Origin: Pararhizobium sp. A13
Lineage (GTDB): Bacteria > Pseudomonadota > Alphaproteobacteria > Rhizobiales > Rhizobiaceae
Direction: 5' to 3'
Length of the DNA: 64,000 nt
Assembly: GCF_040126305.1 (NCBI RefSeq)
Contig: NZ_CP149510.1
Span: 783,001 to 847,000 of the forward strand
The position numbers and the translations under genes are program-made. The notes under the pieces were generated by a model. That model had not been told where the DNA came from and did no database searches. It saw nothing but the letters and a program-made list of their open reading frames with translations. Numbering within the stretch: the stretch's first letter is position 1; each line of letters starts with the position of its first letter. Shown here one piece after another: positions 55,305-62,455 of the stretch.

Positions 55305-55339
55305 CCTGAGCGACCTGATAGGCAAATATTCAAAAGCAA

Positions 55340-56218
55340 TCATTCCGCCGCCTCCTGCCGCGCCAGCATCTCGCCGGCATGACCGTGTGCCCGCCGATCC
55401 TCGCAATGATCGGTATCGGAGCAGACGAACATCCGGCCGCCCTTGTCATCGAGCACAACCTCGTCGAGATAGACGTGCTCTGCGCCACAGAGCGCACACG
55501 GCTTGTCGAAATGCTGGATCTCGAAAGGATGGTCCTCGAAGTCGAGGCTGACGACGTCGGTATAGGGCGGCACGGCATAAATGCGCTTTTCACGGCCAGC
55601 GCCGAAAAGCTGCAGCGCTTCCGACATATGCATCTTCGGATTATCGAACTTCGGCGTCGGCGAGGGATCCATCACATAACGACCTTCGACCTTGACCGGG
55701 TAGGCATAGGTCGTGGCGATGCGGCCGTTGCGGGCGATGTCCTCGTAGAGCTTGACGTGCATGAGGCCGTATTCCTCCAGCGCATGCATCTTGCGGGTCT
55801 CGGTCTCGCGCGGTTCGAGGAAGCGCAGGGGTTCGGGGATCGGCACCTGGTAGACCAGCGTCTGCCCGGCCTTCAGCGCTTCCTCCGGAATGCGGTGGCG
55901 CGTCTGGATGATCGTCGCTTCGCGCGTCTTCGTCGTCACCGCGACATTGGCGACCTTCTGGAAGAAGGCGCGGATCGAAACGGCGTTGGTCGTGTCATCG
56001 GCTCCCTGGTCGATGACTTTCAGCACGTCGTCCGGCCCGAGGATCGCCGCCGTCACCTGCACGCCGCCGGTGCCCCAGCCATAGGGCATCGGCATTTCGC
56101 GGGAAGCGAAGGGGACCTGATAGCCGGGTATGGCGATCGCCTTGAGGATCGCCCGGCGGATCATCCGCTTGGTCTGCTCGTCGAGATAGGCGAAGTTGTA
56201 GGTGGCAAGGTCAGTCAT
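55340..56218 (-). CDS. phnJ: C-P lyase PhnJ (carbon-phosphorus bond cleavage)
   Basis: The radical-SAM enzyme that cleaves the C-P bond of 5-phosphoribosyl 1-phosphonate, yielding the hydrocarbon and 5-phosphoribosyl 1,2-cyclic phosphate. The 292 residues show NFAYLDEQTKRMIRR, PMPYGWGTGGVQVTA, and the C-terminal cysteine set KPCALCGAEH then MFVCSDTDHCEDRR, which includes the cluster-binding Cys residues and the Cys forming the thiyl radical. It ends in a short HGHAGE tail. The start overlaps the fosX stop (ATGA). Confidence 0.96.
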   Translation of the reverse strand: MTDLATYNFAYLDEQTKRMIRRAILKAIAIPGYQVPFASREMPMPYGWGTGGVQVTAAILGPDDVLKVIDQGADDTTNAVSIRAFFQKVANVAVTTKTREATIIQTRHRIPEEALKAGQTLVYQVPIPEPLRFLEPRETETRKMHALEEYGLMHVKLYEDIARNGRIATTYAYPVKVEGRYVMDPSPTPKFDNPKMHMSEALQLFGAGREKRIYAVPPYTDVVSLDFEDHPFEIQHFDKPCALCGAEHVYLDEVVLDDKGGRMFVCSDTDHCEDRRAHGHAGEMLARQEAAE

Positions 56219-56634
56219 TCGGCCGCCTCCTCTAAACGGGAATACGTCTCGAGCCGCTCAGCAAGCGTACCGCTGTGCAATTCGAAGAGATGGTTGTCGT
56301 CATCGTGGAAATAGACCGACCGCCCCTCGCCTTCGACACGCGGCCGCGGTGGCATGACGTCGAGATTGAGCGAGCGAATGCGCTCGAGGTAAATATCGAT
56401 ATCCTCGTCGCGTATCTTGAAGGCGACGTGGTTATACGTGCGTTCGCTCAGACCCTTTCCCTGCATGATCGCAATCCAGAGATCTCCGACTGTGAAGAAT
56501 TTCTCCGGTGCCTGTGAGAACTGCTTTTCGCCGCTCGCATAGACCTGCTTGGCGCCGAAAACCGTCTCGAGAATCTCCGTCATCCGGTCGAGATCGCTGA
56601 CGATGAAGGTGATGTGGGAGAGATCCTCGATCAT
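56215..56634 (-). CDS. fosX: FosX-type fosfomycin-resistance/VOC protein
   Basis: A 139-residue VOC metalloprotein. The metal ligands expected from Mesorhizobium loti FosX are all in place: His7 (LSHITF), His69 (YNHVAF) and Glu118 (LFELHSG), and the catalytic Glu44 (QAPEKF) is also kept. FosX hydrates the epoxide of fosfomycin using Mn(II). The M. loti enzyme also lies in a phn operon and is a weak resistance enzyme, so its native role may be in phosphonate catabolism. It overlaps phnI and phnJ by 4 bases at each end, so it belongs to the C-P lyase operon. Confidence 0.88.
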   Translation of the reverse strand: MIEDLSHITFIVSDLDRMTEILETVFGAKQVYASGEKQFSQAPEKFFTVGDLWIAIMQGKGLSERTYNHVAFKIRDEDIDIYLERIRSLNLDVMPPRPRVEGEGRSVYFHDDDNHLFELHSGTLAERLETYSRLEEAAE

Positions 56635-57743
56635 TCCGCCGCCTCCGGGAGGCCGCTATCCTTTTCGGCACCGGACTTTGCGTCATATTCGGCACACATG
56701 CGGCGGACGAGATCGAGTTCGGCCTGGAAATCCACATAATGCGGCAGCTTCAGGTGCTCGACGAAGCCGGTCGCCTGGACGTTGTCGGAATGCGAAATGA
56801 CAAATTCCTCGTCCTGTGCCGGTGCGACGATATCCTCGCCGAATTCCTCGGCACGAAGCGCCCGATCGACCAGCGACATGGCCATGGCCTTGCGCTCGCT
56901 CTGACCGAAGACGAGACCATAGCCGCGCGTGAACTGCGGCGGGTTCCTGGCCGAGCCCTGGAACTGGTTGACCATCTGGCATTCGGTCACCTGGATGCGG
57001 CCGAGCGAGACGGCGAAGCCGAGTTCGGGAACGTCGAGTTCGACCTCGACTTCGCCGATGCGGATTTCGCCCACGAAAGGATGGGTGCGGGCATAGCCGC
57101 GCTGGGTCGAATAGGCGAGCGCCAGCAGAAATCCCTCGTCGCCACGCGCCAGCGCCTGCAGGCGCAGGTCTCGGTTCAACGGAAACTCCAAGGGTTCGCG
57201 CGTCAGGTCGCCGGGCACATGATCCTCCGGCAGCTTGCCATCACCCTCGATCAAGCCTTCGCCGGCGAGAATATCGGAGACGCGCATCATCGGGCTCTCG
57301 TCAGCACTGCGGCGAACGGGATCAGCGACCGGCTCGTCCGTCAGCAGCGACGGATCGAGCAGGCGGTGGGTATAGTCGAAGGTCGGGCCCAGAAGCTGGC
57401 CGCCGGGCAGGTCCTTGTAGGTCGCCGAGACGCGGCGCTCGATCTTCATGCTTGCCGTATCGACCGGCTCCGACATGCCGAACCGCGGCAGCGTCGTGCG
57501 GTAGGCACGCAGGATGAAGATCGCCTCGATCATGTCGCCGCGTGCCTGCCGGACGGCAAGGGCCGCCAGTTCGCGGTCGTAAAGCGAGGCTTCCGCCATG
57601 ACGCGGTCGACCGCAAGGCCAAGCTGGGCGACGATCTGGTCGATGGAGATCGCAGGCAGCGACCGATCGCCGCGACGGCGATCGGCGAGAAGCTGGTGTG
57701 CATTGACGATGGCCGCCTCGCCACCCTTGACTGCAACATACAT
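56631..57743 (-). CDS. phnI: C-P lyase subunit PhnI (nucleosidase)
   Basis: Core-complex subunit that, with PhnG, PhnH and PhnL, displaces adenine from ATP by the phosphonate to make ribose 1-phosphonate triphosphate. The 370 residues start MYVAVKGGEAAIVNAHQLL and show AYRTTLPRFG, FDYTHRLLD, FALAYSTQRGYA-like LLALAYSTQRGYARTHPF, and ECQMVNQF. The C-terminal AMSLVDRALR and LPHYVDFQAELDLVR are as in the family. ATG 57743 with GGGAG 10 bases before is better than the frame start at 57788, which lies inside phnH. Confidence 0.95.
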   Translation of the reverse strand: MYVAVKGGEAAIVNAHQLLADRRRGDRSLPAISIDQIVAQLGLAVDRVMAEASLYDRELAALAVRQARGDMIEAIFILRAYRTTLPRFGMSEPVDTASMKIERRVSATYKDLPGGQLLGPTFDYTHRLLDPSLLTDEPVADPVRRSADESPMMRVSDILAGEGLIEGDGKLPEDHVPGDLTREPLEFPLNRDLRLQALARGDEGFLLALAYSTQRGYARTHPFVGEIRIGEVEVELDVPELGFAVSLGRIQVTECQMVNQFQGSARNPPQFTRGYGLVFGQSERKAMAMSLVDRALRAEEFGEDIVAPAQDEEFVISHSDNVQATGFVEHLKLPHYVDFQAELDLVRRMCAEYDAKSGAEKDSGLPEAAE

Positions 57744-57745
57744 GA

Positions 57746-58366
57746 TCAGATCTCCCTGCGGCGAAGCTTGGTGGTGCGCGGCAGGCAAAGAATGTTCGTG
57801 CCTGCGACCAGGATCAGATCGACACCCCTTGGAAACAGCGCGCGATTTTCCGCCCAGAGGGTGAGGAAAATGCCCGGCAGGCCGACCGGCGAAATGATGG
57901 TCTCGTGCTTGATTCCGGGGCCGGTGGCGACCAATTCCGCGCCGCCTTCGAGCGACGCGATTTCAAGCACCAGCGTTGCGGAGCGATCCGGATATTCCTG
58001 CGTGCCAAGCGCGAACTGGTCGAAACCCGGAACGATGCCACCAGCGTCGACGAAGACGAGGCGGGCCTCTGGCTTGACCTCCGTCAGCGACGCGCCGGTG
58101 TGGAAGGACAGCCAGGCCGGCACCGATGAATTGGCAAGGGCAGGGCTGAGCCAGACGGGGGTTCCGTCGTCGCACAGGGTCAGCGCAATCGCTCCGGCAC
58201 CGGCACCAAGCGGCGCCGGTGGACTTGCCGATGCGCCAAGCGGCGCGATCGTGCCGGGGCGTGCCATGGCATCCATCAGAGCCCGGAATACGGCCTGCGA
58301 CTGGAAAACAGGCTCCGTGAAGGCACCGGCATAGGCGCTGGCGTGGATTTCGGTCTGAACGCCCAT
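57746..58366 (-). CDS. phnH: C-P lyase subunit PhnH
   Basis: A 206-residue core subunit with a PLP-transferase-like fold but no known catalysis alone. Typical parts are FRALMDAMARPGTI near residue 28, LTLCDDGTPVWL, FHTGASL, FALGTQEYPDRSATLVLEI, GPGIKHETIISPVGLP and FPRGVDLILVAGTNILCLPRTTKL at the end. It shares one base with the phnG stop (TGATG) and ends 2 bp before phnI. Confidence 0.94.
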   Translation of the reverse strand: MGVQTEIHASAYAGAFTEPVFQSQAVFRALMDAMARPGTIAPLGASASPPAPLGAGAGAIALTLCDDGTPVWLSPALANSSVPAWLSFHTGASLTEVKPEARLVFVDAGGIVPGFDQFALGTQEYPDRSATLVLEIASLEGGAELVATGPGIKHETIISPVGLPGIFLTLWAENRALFPRGVDLILVAGTNILCLPRTTKLRRREI

Positions 58367-58833
58367 CAGTTGTCTCCCCGGACCATCGTGAAGAAATCGA
58401 CGCGTGTCGCCGCGGTCTGTTCGGCCTGTTTGCGGTCTTCAGCCGCGACATGGTTTTCAACCGCGTCGATCAGCGATTCGACGGCCTGCCTATGTTCTGG
58501 TCGCTGGCGAAGCGCATCGAAAACCGCGGCAAGACGCGCCTTCTCACGGTCATTGCCGAGCAGCTGGCCGTGGCCGATCTCGCCCGAGCCGAGCCGCACC
58601 GTGGCCCGGCTGACCGTCGCCTCGCCGAGATTGAAGGCGTCACCGCCGCCGCCGATGCGGCCACGCACCATGACAAGACCGCTTTCCGGCCCGCGCACCG
58701 CATGCACCTCGGGCTTCGGCTCGATCGCCCGCCAGCCCGCGCTGAGCTCTGCGATCGAGGCCTTTGCCAGCAGCTCCATCGCCCGCTTGCGCTCATTCAC
58801 CGCCGCGCCGCTCTTTTGTTTCATGGTATCCAT
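58366..58833 (-). CDS. phnG: C-P lyase subunit PhnG
   Basis: A 155-residue subunit, first gene of the catalytic operon. Family features are ERKRAMELLAKA at the N-terminus, VRGPESGLVMVRGRIGGGGDAFNLGE, VSRATVRLGSGEIGHGQLLGNDREKARLAAVFDAL and the C-terminal VDFFTMVRG. Two starts are possible, ATG 58833 and ATG 58824; neither has a strong site. The upstream 84 bp separate it from divergent phnF and contain the candidate PhnF operator. Confidence 0.94.
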   Translation of the reverse strand: MDTMKQKSGAAVNERKRAMELLAKASIAELSAGWRAIEPKPEVHAVRGPESGLVMVRGRIGGGGDAFNLGEATVSRATVRLGSGEIGHGQLLGNDREKARLAAVFDALRQRPEHRQAVESLIDAVENHVAAEDRKQAEQTAATRVDFFTMVRGDN

Positions 58834-58848
58834 TGCTTTCGTCCGAAA

Positions 58849-58866
58849 TGTCTAATAATATAGACA
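58849..58866. promoter_or_regulatory. Candidate PhnF operator
   Basis: TGTCTA and TAGACA form a perfect dyad around ATAATA, in the 84-bp gap between divergent phnG and phnF. GntR/HutC-family PhnF of other bacteria binds similar TATAGAC half-sites. Binding here would repress phnG and possibly phnF. Confidence 0.65.
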
Positions 58867-58901
58867 ACTATACATCTGATAAGTGTTTCTAGAATCCCAA
58901 C

Positions 58902-58919
58902 ATGACGAGCTTGTGACAT
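58902..58919 (-). promoter_or_regulatory. Candidate PHO box upstream of phnG
   Basis: ATGTCAC and TCGTCAT with a 4-base spacer (11-bp period) on the minus strand match the CTGTCAT half-site at 5 of 7 positions each. It overlaps the phnF start codon. Confidence 0.45.
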
Positions 58920-59655
58920 GAATGCGAAAAAGGCGGTCGAGCGACAGACGGGCGTGGCTCTCTGGCGGCAGATCGCCGATCTGATCCGGCTGTCGATCAG
59001 CAATGGCGACTACGACCAGACCGGCATGGTGCCGCCGGAAGTCGTCCTCGCCGGCCAGTTCGGCGTCAACAGGCATACTGTGCGCAGCGCCCTTGCCGCC
59101 CTCGCCGAAGAAGGGCTGGTGCAGGCGATCCAGGGCCGTGGCACGATGATACAGCGGAAAGAACGGCTGAGCTTTCCGATTTCGAGGCGCACGCGCTTCT
59201 CGCAGGGCCTCGGCGGTCAAGCCCGTGAGACGGTCGCGAGGCTGCTCTCCCGGGCCGCCCTACCCGCTGCAGGCGACGTCGCGGCAGGGTTGAGGATCGC
59301 TCCTGGAACCGACTGTATCCAGCTCAATCTCGTCAGCAGCGCCGATGGCCGGCCGGTGTCCTGTTCCACCAACTTCTTCCCCTCGGATCGCTTCCCGCAC
59401 ATGGCAGAGAAAGTCGAAAAACTGGGTTCGATCACCAAGGCCTTTGCCGCGGAAGGCCTGCCGGACTACGTGCGCGTCTCCACGGAGCTTGTCGCCCGCC
59501 ACGCCGATGCCGACGAACTGGCCCTGCTTCGCCTTTCGCCCGGCGCCATCGTCATCGAGGCGACCGCCATCAACGCCGATCCGGATGGCGTGCCGGTACA
59601 GTTCGCCCGTACCCGCTTCGCCGCTGATCGCGTCAAGCTGAAGGTCGAAACCTGA
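58918..59655 (+). CDS. phnF: GntR/HutC-family regulator PhnF
   Basis: A 245-residue regulator of phosphonate genes. The N-terminal GntR winged HTH spans about 12-80 (ALWRQIADLIRLSI, MVPPEVVLAGQFGVNRHTVRSALAALAEEGLVQAIQGRGTMI). The UTRA ligand domain follows from about 95, with RRTRFSQGL, GRPVSCSTNFFP and PVQFARTRFAADRVKL. It diverges from phnG with a palindromic operator between. ATG 58918 leaves no room for an upstream alternative without overlapping that operator. Confidence 0.94.
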   Translation: MNAKKAVERQTGVALWRQIADLIRLSISNGDYDQTGMVPPEVVLAGQFGVNRHTVRSALAALAEEGLVQAIQGRGTMIQRKERLSFPISRRTRFSQGLGGQARETVARLLSRAALPAAGDVAAGLRIAPGTDCIQLNLVSSADGRPVSCSTNFFPSDRFPHMAEKVEKLGSITKAFAAEGLPDYVRVSTELVARHADADELALLRLSPGAIVIEATAINADPDGVPVQFARTRFAADRVKLKVET

Positions 59656-59666
59656 GGGCCACGAAA

Positions 59667-59695
59667 AAGGGCGCGATGCGGTGGCACGCGCCCTT
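59667..59695. terminator. Bidirectional terminator between phnF and the FAH gene
   Basis: AAGGGCGCG pairs perfectly (9 bp) with CGCGCCCTT around an 11-base loop between convergent stops; an A-run precedes it on the plus strand, giving a U-tract for the minus-strand transcript. Confidence 0.8.
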
Positions 59696-59714
59696 CCTCA
59701 ATTTATTGCGGCGA

Positions 59715-60554
59715 TCAGACGTCGGCGATGAAGGTCTGCCTCTGCGTTCCCAAACCCTCGATGCCGAGCTCAACGACGTCGCCCGCCTTGAGGTACTGTG
59801 GTGGCTTGAACCCCATGCCGACGCCGGGGGGCGTGCCGGTCGAGATGATGTCGCCGGGATGCAGTGTCATGAACTGGCTGAGATAGCTGACGACATTGGC
59901 GACCCCATAGACCATGGTCTTCGTGGAACCATCCTGCTTGGTGACGCCGTTGACGGTCAGCCACATCTTCAGCTTCTGCGGATCGGCAACCTCATCGCGC
60001 GTCACCAGCCAGGGGCCGGTCGGGCCGAACGTGTCGCAGGACTTTCCCTTGGTCCACTGGCCGGAGCGCTTGGTCTGGAAATCGCGCTCGGAGACATCGT
60101 TGATGACGCAGTAGCCGGCGACGTGTTCCAGCGCGCCGGCTTCCGACACGTACTTGGCCTTTTTGCCAATCACCACGCCGAGCTCCACCTCCCAGTCGGT
60201 GGCTTCCGAGCCGCGTGGGATGACGACGTCGTCATTCGGACCAACGATGGCGGACGTCGCCTTCATGAAGATCACCGGCTCCGGCGGCACCGTCGCGCCG
60301 GTTTCAGCGGCGTGATCGGCATAGTTCAACCCGATGCAGATGAACTTGCCGGTTCCGGCAACGCAGGCGCCAAGGCGCGGGCTGCCGCCGACGACCGGCA
60401 GGCTGTCGATATCGAGCCCCTTGGACCAGCCCATATCGCTGATCGCGTCGCCGCCAACATCGGCGATGACCCCGCTCAGGTCCCTGATCTGGCCGTCTTT
60501 GTCAAGAACGCCCGGCTTTTCCGACCCTAGGGGCCCATACCGCAAAAGTTTCAT
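59715..60554 (-). CDS. Fumarylacetoacetate hydrolase family protein
   Basis: A 279-residue FAH-superfamily hydrolase or lyase. It shows FICIGLNYADHAAETG, PVIFMKATSAIVGPNDDVVIP, the metal-binding DWEVELGVVIG (Glu ligands), VAGYCVINDVSERDFQ, GKSCDTFGPTGPWLV and DIISTGTPPGVGMG. The same group includes 2,4-diketo-3-deoxy-L-fuconate hydrolase and proteins annotated as ureidoglycolate lyase; the substrate cannot be fixed from sequence. It starts at ATG 60554 after AAGAGGAAAC and stands alone. Confidence 0.9.
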   Translation of the reverse strand: MKLLRYGPLGSEKPGVLDKDGQIRDLSGVIADVGGDAISDMGWSKGLDIDSLPVVGGSPRLGACVAGTGKFICIGLNYADHAAETGATVPPEPVIFMKATSAIVGPNDDVVIPRGSEATDWEVELGVVIGKKAKYVSEAGALEHVAGYCVINDVSERDFQTKRSGQWTKGKSCDTFGPTGPWLVTRDEVADPQKLKMWLTVNGVTKQDGSTKTMVYGVANVVSYLSQFMTLHPGDIISTGTPPGVGMGFKPPQYLKAGDVVELGIEGLGTQRQTFIADV

Positions 60555-60725
60555 GTTTCCTCTTCCCTTGGAACACAGACTATCGTGCCGCCTGACAAAT
60601 CAAAGGCAGGCAGCGTTGTAAAGCGCTTTTGCTGGTTCCGCGGTGTCGGCGGGTGGGCAAATCTTGCAGCATAACGGGACGCTGCCGCCATCAGAGGTCC
60701 AGCATCTGCCCACCGAAAGAAGTCC

Positions 60726-60748
60726 GTGGCGGGATTTGCTCCCGCCAC
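60726..60748 (-). terminator. Hairpin after the aldolase gene
   Basis: GTGGCGGGA pairs perfectly with TCCCGCCAC (9 bp) around a 5-base loop, 10 bp beyond the aldolase stop. The U-tract is weak. Confidence 0.65.
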
Positions 60749-60757
60749 AATGCGTCC

Positions 60758-61804
60758 TCAGGCGGCCTTCGAGTAGGCCGTTGCCATGTCCGGCAGGCGC
60801 TTGACTCGGATTTTCGATGCCTGGCCGGCGGCGTTGAAGGCGATGAAGCGCTCCTTGCAGACCTCGACCATGCGGGCGGTCGCCGGCTTCAGATAGTTGC
60901 GCGGATCGAAATTGTCCGGATGCTGCAGGTGATGCTTGCGGATCTCGCCGGTGAAGGCGAGGCGGAGGTCGGTGTCGATATTGACCTTGCGGACGCCGAG
61001 CGGGATGGCCTTCTGGATTTCGGCCACCGGCACGCCCCAGGTCTGCTTCATCTTGCCGCCGAATTCGTTGAACAGGTCCTGCAGGTCCTGCGGCACCGTC
61101 GACGAGCCGTGCATGACCATATGCGTGTTCGGCAGCCGCTTGTTGATCTTGGCGATCGTTTCGATCGAGAGGATTTCGCCGTCCGGCGCGCGGGTGAACT
61201 TGTAGGCGCCGTGGCTCGTGCCGATCGCAACGGCCAGCGCATCGACGCCGGTCTTCTCGACAAAGTCGAAGGCCTGTTCCGGATCGGTCAGAAGTTCCTC
61301 GCGCGACAGTTTGCCTTCGAAGCCATGGCCGTCTTCCTTTTCGCCGGCACCGGTCTCGAGGTTGCCGAGACAGCCAAGTTCGCCTTCGACCGAGACGCCG
61401 GCCGCATGGGCGATCTTCACCACTTCCGCCGTGACGCCGACATTGTAGTCATAGCTCGCGATCGTCTTGCCGTCGGCAAGAAGCGATCCGTCCATCATCA
61501 CCGACGTGAAGCCGTTGGTAATCGCCGAAATGCAGGTGGACGGCTGGTCGCCGTGGTCGAGATGCAGGCAAACCGGTATGTGTGGATATTCTTCGGCGGC
61601 ACCGAGGATCAGGTGGCGCAGGAACGCGTCGCCGGCATAGGCGCGGGCGCCGCGGCTGGCCTGCAGGATGACGGGCGAATCCGTGGCATCGGCCGCGCGC
61701 ATCACCGCCTGGATATATTCCAGATTATTCACGTTGAAGGCGGGCAGCGCGTAATTGTTTTCAGCGGCGTGGTCCAGCAACTGCCGCAAAGTGATCAAGG
61801 CCAT
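60758..61804 (-). CDS. fba: Class II fructose-bisphosphate aldolase
   Basis: A zinc-dependent aldolase of glycolysis, gluconeogenesis and the Calvin cycle, 348 residues, of the CbbA-like subgroup. Motifs: [42 protein letters not shown] (Zn His and catalytic Asp), [37 protein letters not shown] with a Zn His, [13 protein letters not shown], and [21 protein letters not shown]. No cbb genes are adjacent, so a general carbon role is likely. The promoter should be in the 650-bp gap upstream. Confidence 0.95.
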   Translation of the reverse strand: MALITLRQLLDHAAENNYALPAFNVNNLEYIQAVMRAADATDSPVILQASRGARAYAGDAFLRHLILGAAEEYPHIPVCLHLDHGDQPSTCISAITNGFTSVMMDGSLLADGKTIASYDYNVGVTAEVVKIAHAAGVSVEGELGCLGNLETGAGEKEDGHGFEGKLSREELLTDPEQAFDFVEKTGVDALAVAIGTSHGAYKFTRAPDGEILSIETIAKINKRLPNTHMVMHGSSTVPQDLQDLFNEFGGKMKQTWGVPVAEIQKAIPLGVRKVNIDTDLRLAFTGEIRKHHLQHPDNFDPRNYLKPATARMVEVCKERFIAFNAAGQASKIRVKRLPDMATAYSKAA

Positions 61805-62455
61805 TCAAAAGTCTCCCATTGTGCTGGCGCCATCATTCCTGATCAATGTCGGCACCCATATTCTCCGTTTGAGCAGAAGTGCCCGCCGCAAATGCCAACT
61901 GGTATCATCAAGACCAGGCCTCCTGGCGAAATGCGGGCGGATTTAACCGCACCATAATTGATGATCCGGGTTTGGCAACCGCTGACGCGACCGGAAAGAT
62001 GGGTTTTGGTGAGCGGAAACGTTGCAGATGGGGCTCTGTGGACAAACTATCGCGCATTTTTTTGCCATACCGACTAAAACAACCCGTGATTGAAAGGCGG
62101 CCAATGTGCGCGGCGCTTTGTTTGGTGAGGACCAGTGAGCCGCCCTGGACGGCTAGGGAATGGGAATTGCATGATCATTTCCATCAAGAGGCAGCCGACG
62201 AATGCATATTACGTAAACTGCTGGAAATAATGCTCAAACTTGCGCAAGGCATTGTGGACCATCCGCCGGCGACGCAATTTACCGGGCGCAATTCCCTCGA
62301 AAAATGCCGCGATTGAAATGCAACCGCCGCGCTATAGATACATGCCTGTCAGCGACATTGCGGCGTTTGAACCACGACAGATGGCCTTGCCTTTGCGAAA
62401 AAATTGGCATTCTCTCGCCGCTTCACAACCTAAAAAGAGGGGAAGGAAAACAAAA
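61805..62455. other. 651-bp gap between aldolase and binding-protein genes
   Basis: No convincing gene. A 145-codon plus-strand frame (61879-62316) lacks a ribosome site and homology-like features. The region should contain both divergent promoters. The last 20 bases, AGAGGGGAAGGAAA, include the ribosome site of the next gene. Confidence 0.55.

Noticed and set aside
61879..62316. 145-codon frame in the gap after the aldolase gene
   Set aside because: No ribosome site, no hydrophobic or domain pattern, and mixed composition unlike the neighbouring genes.
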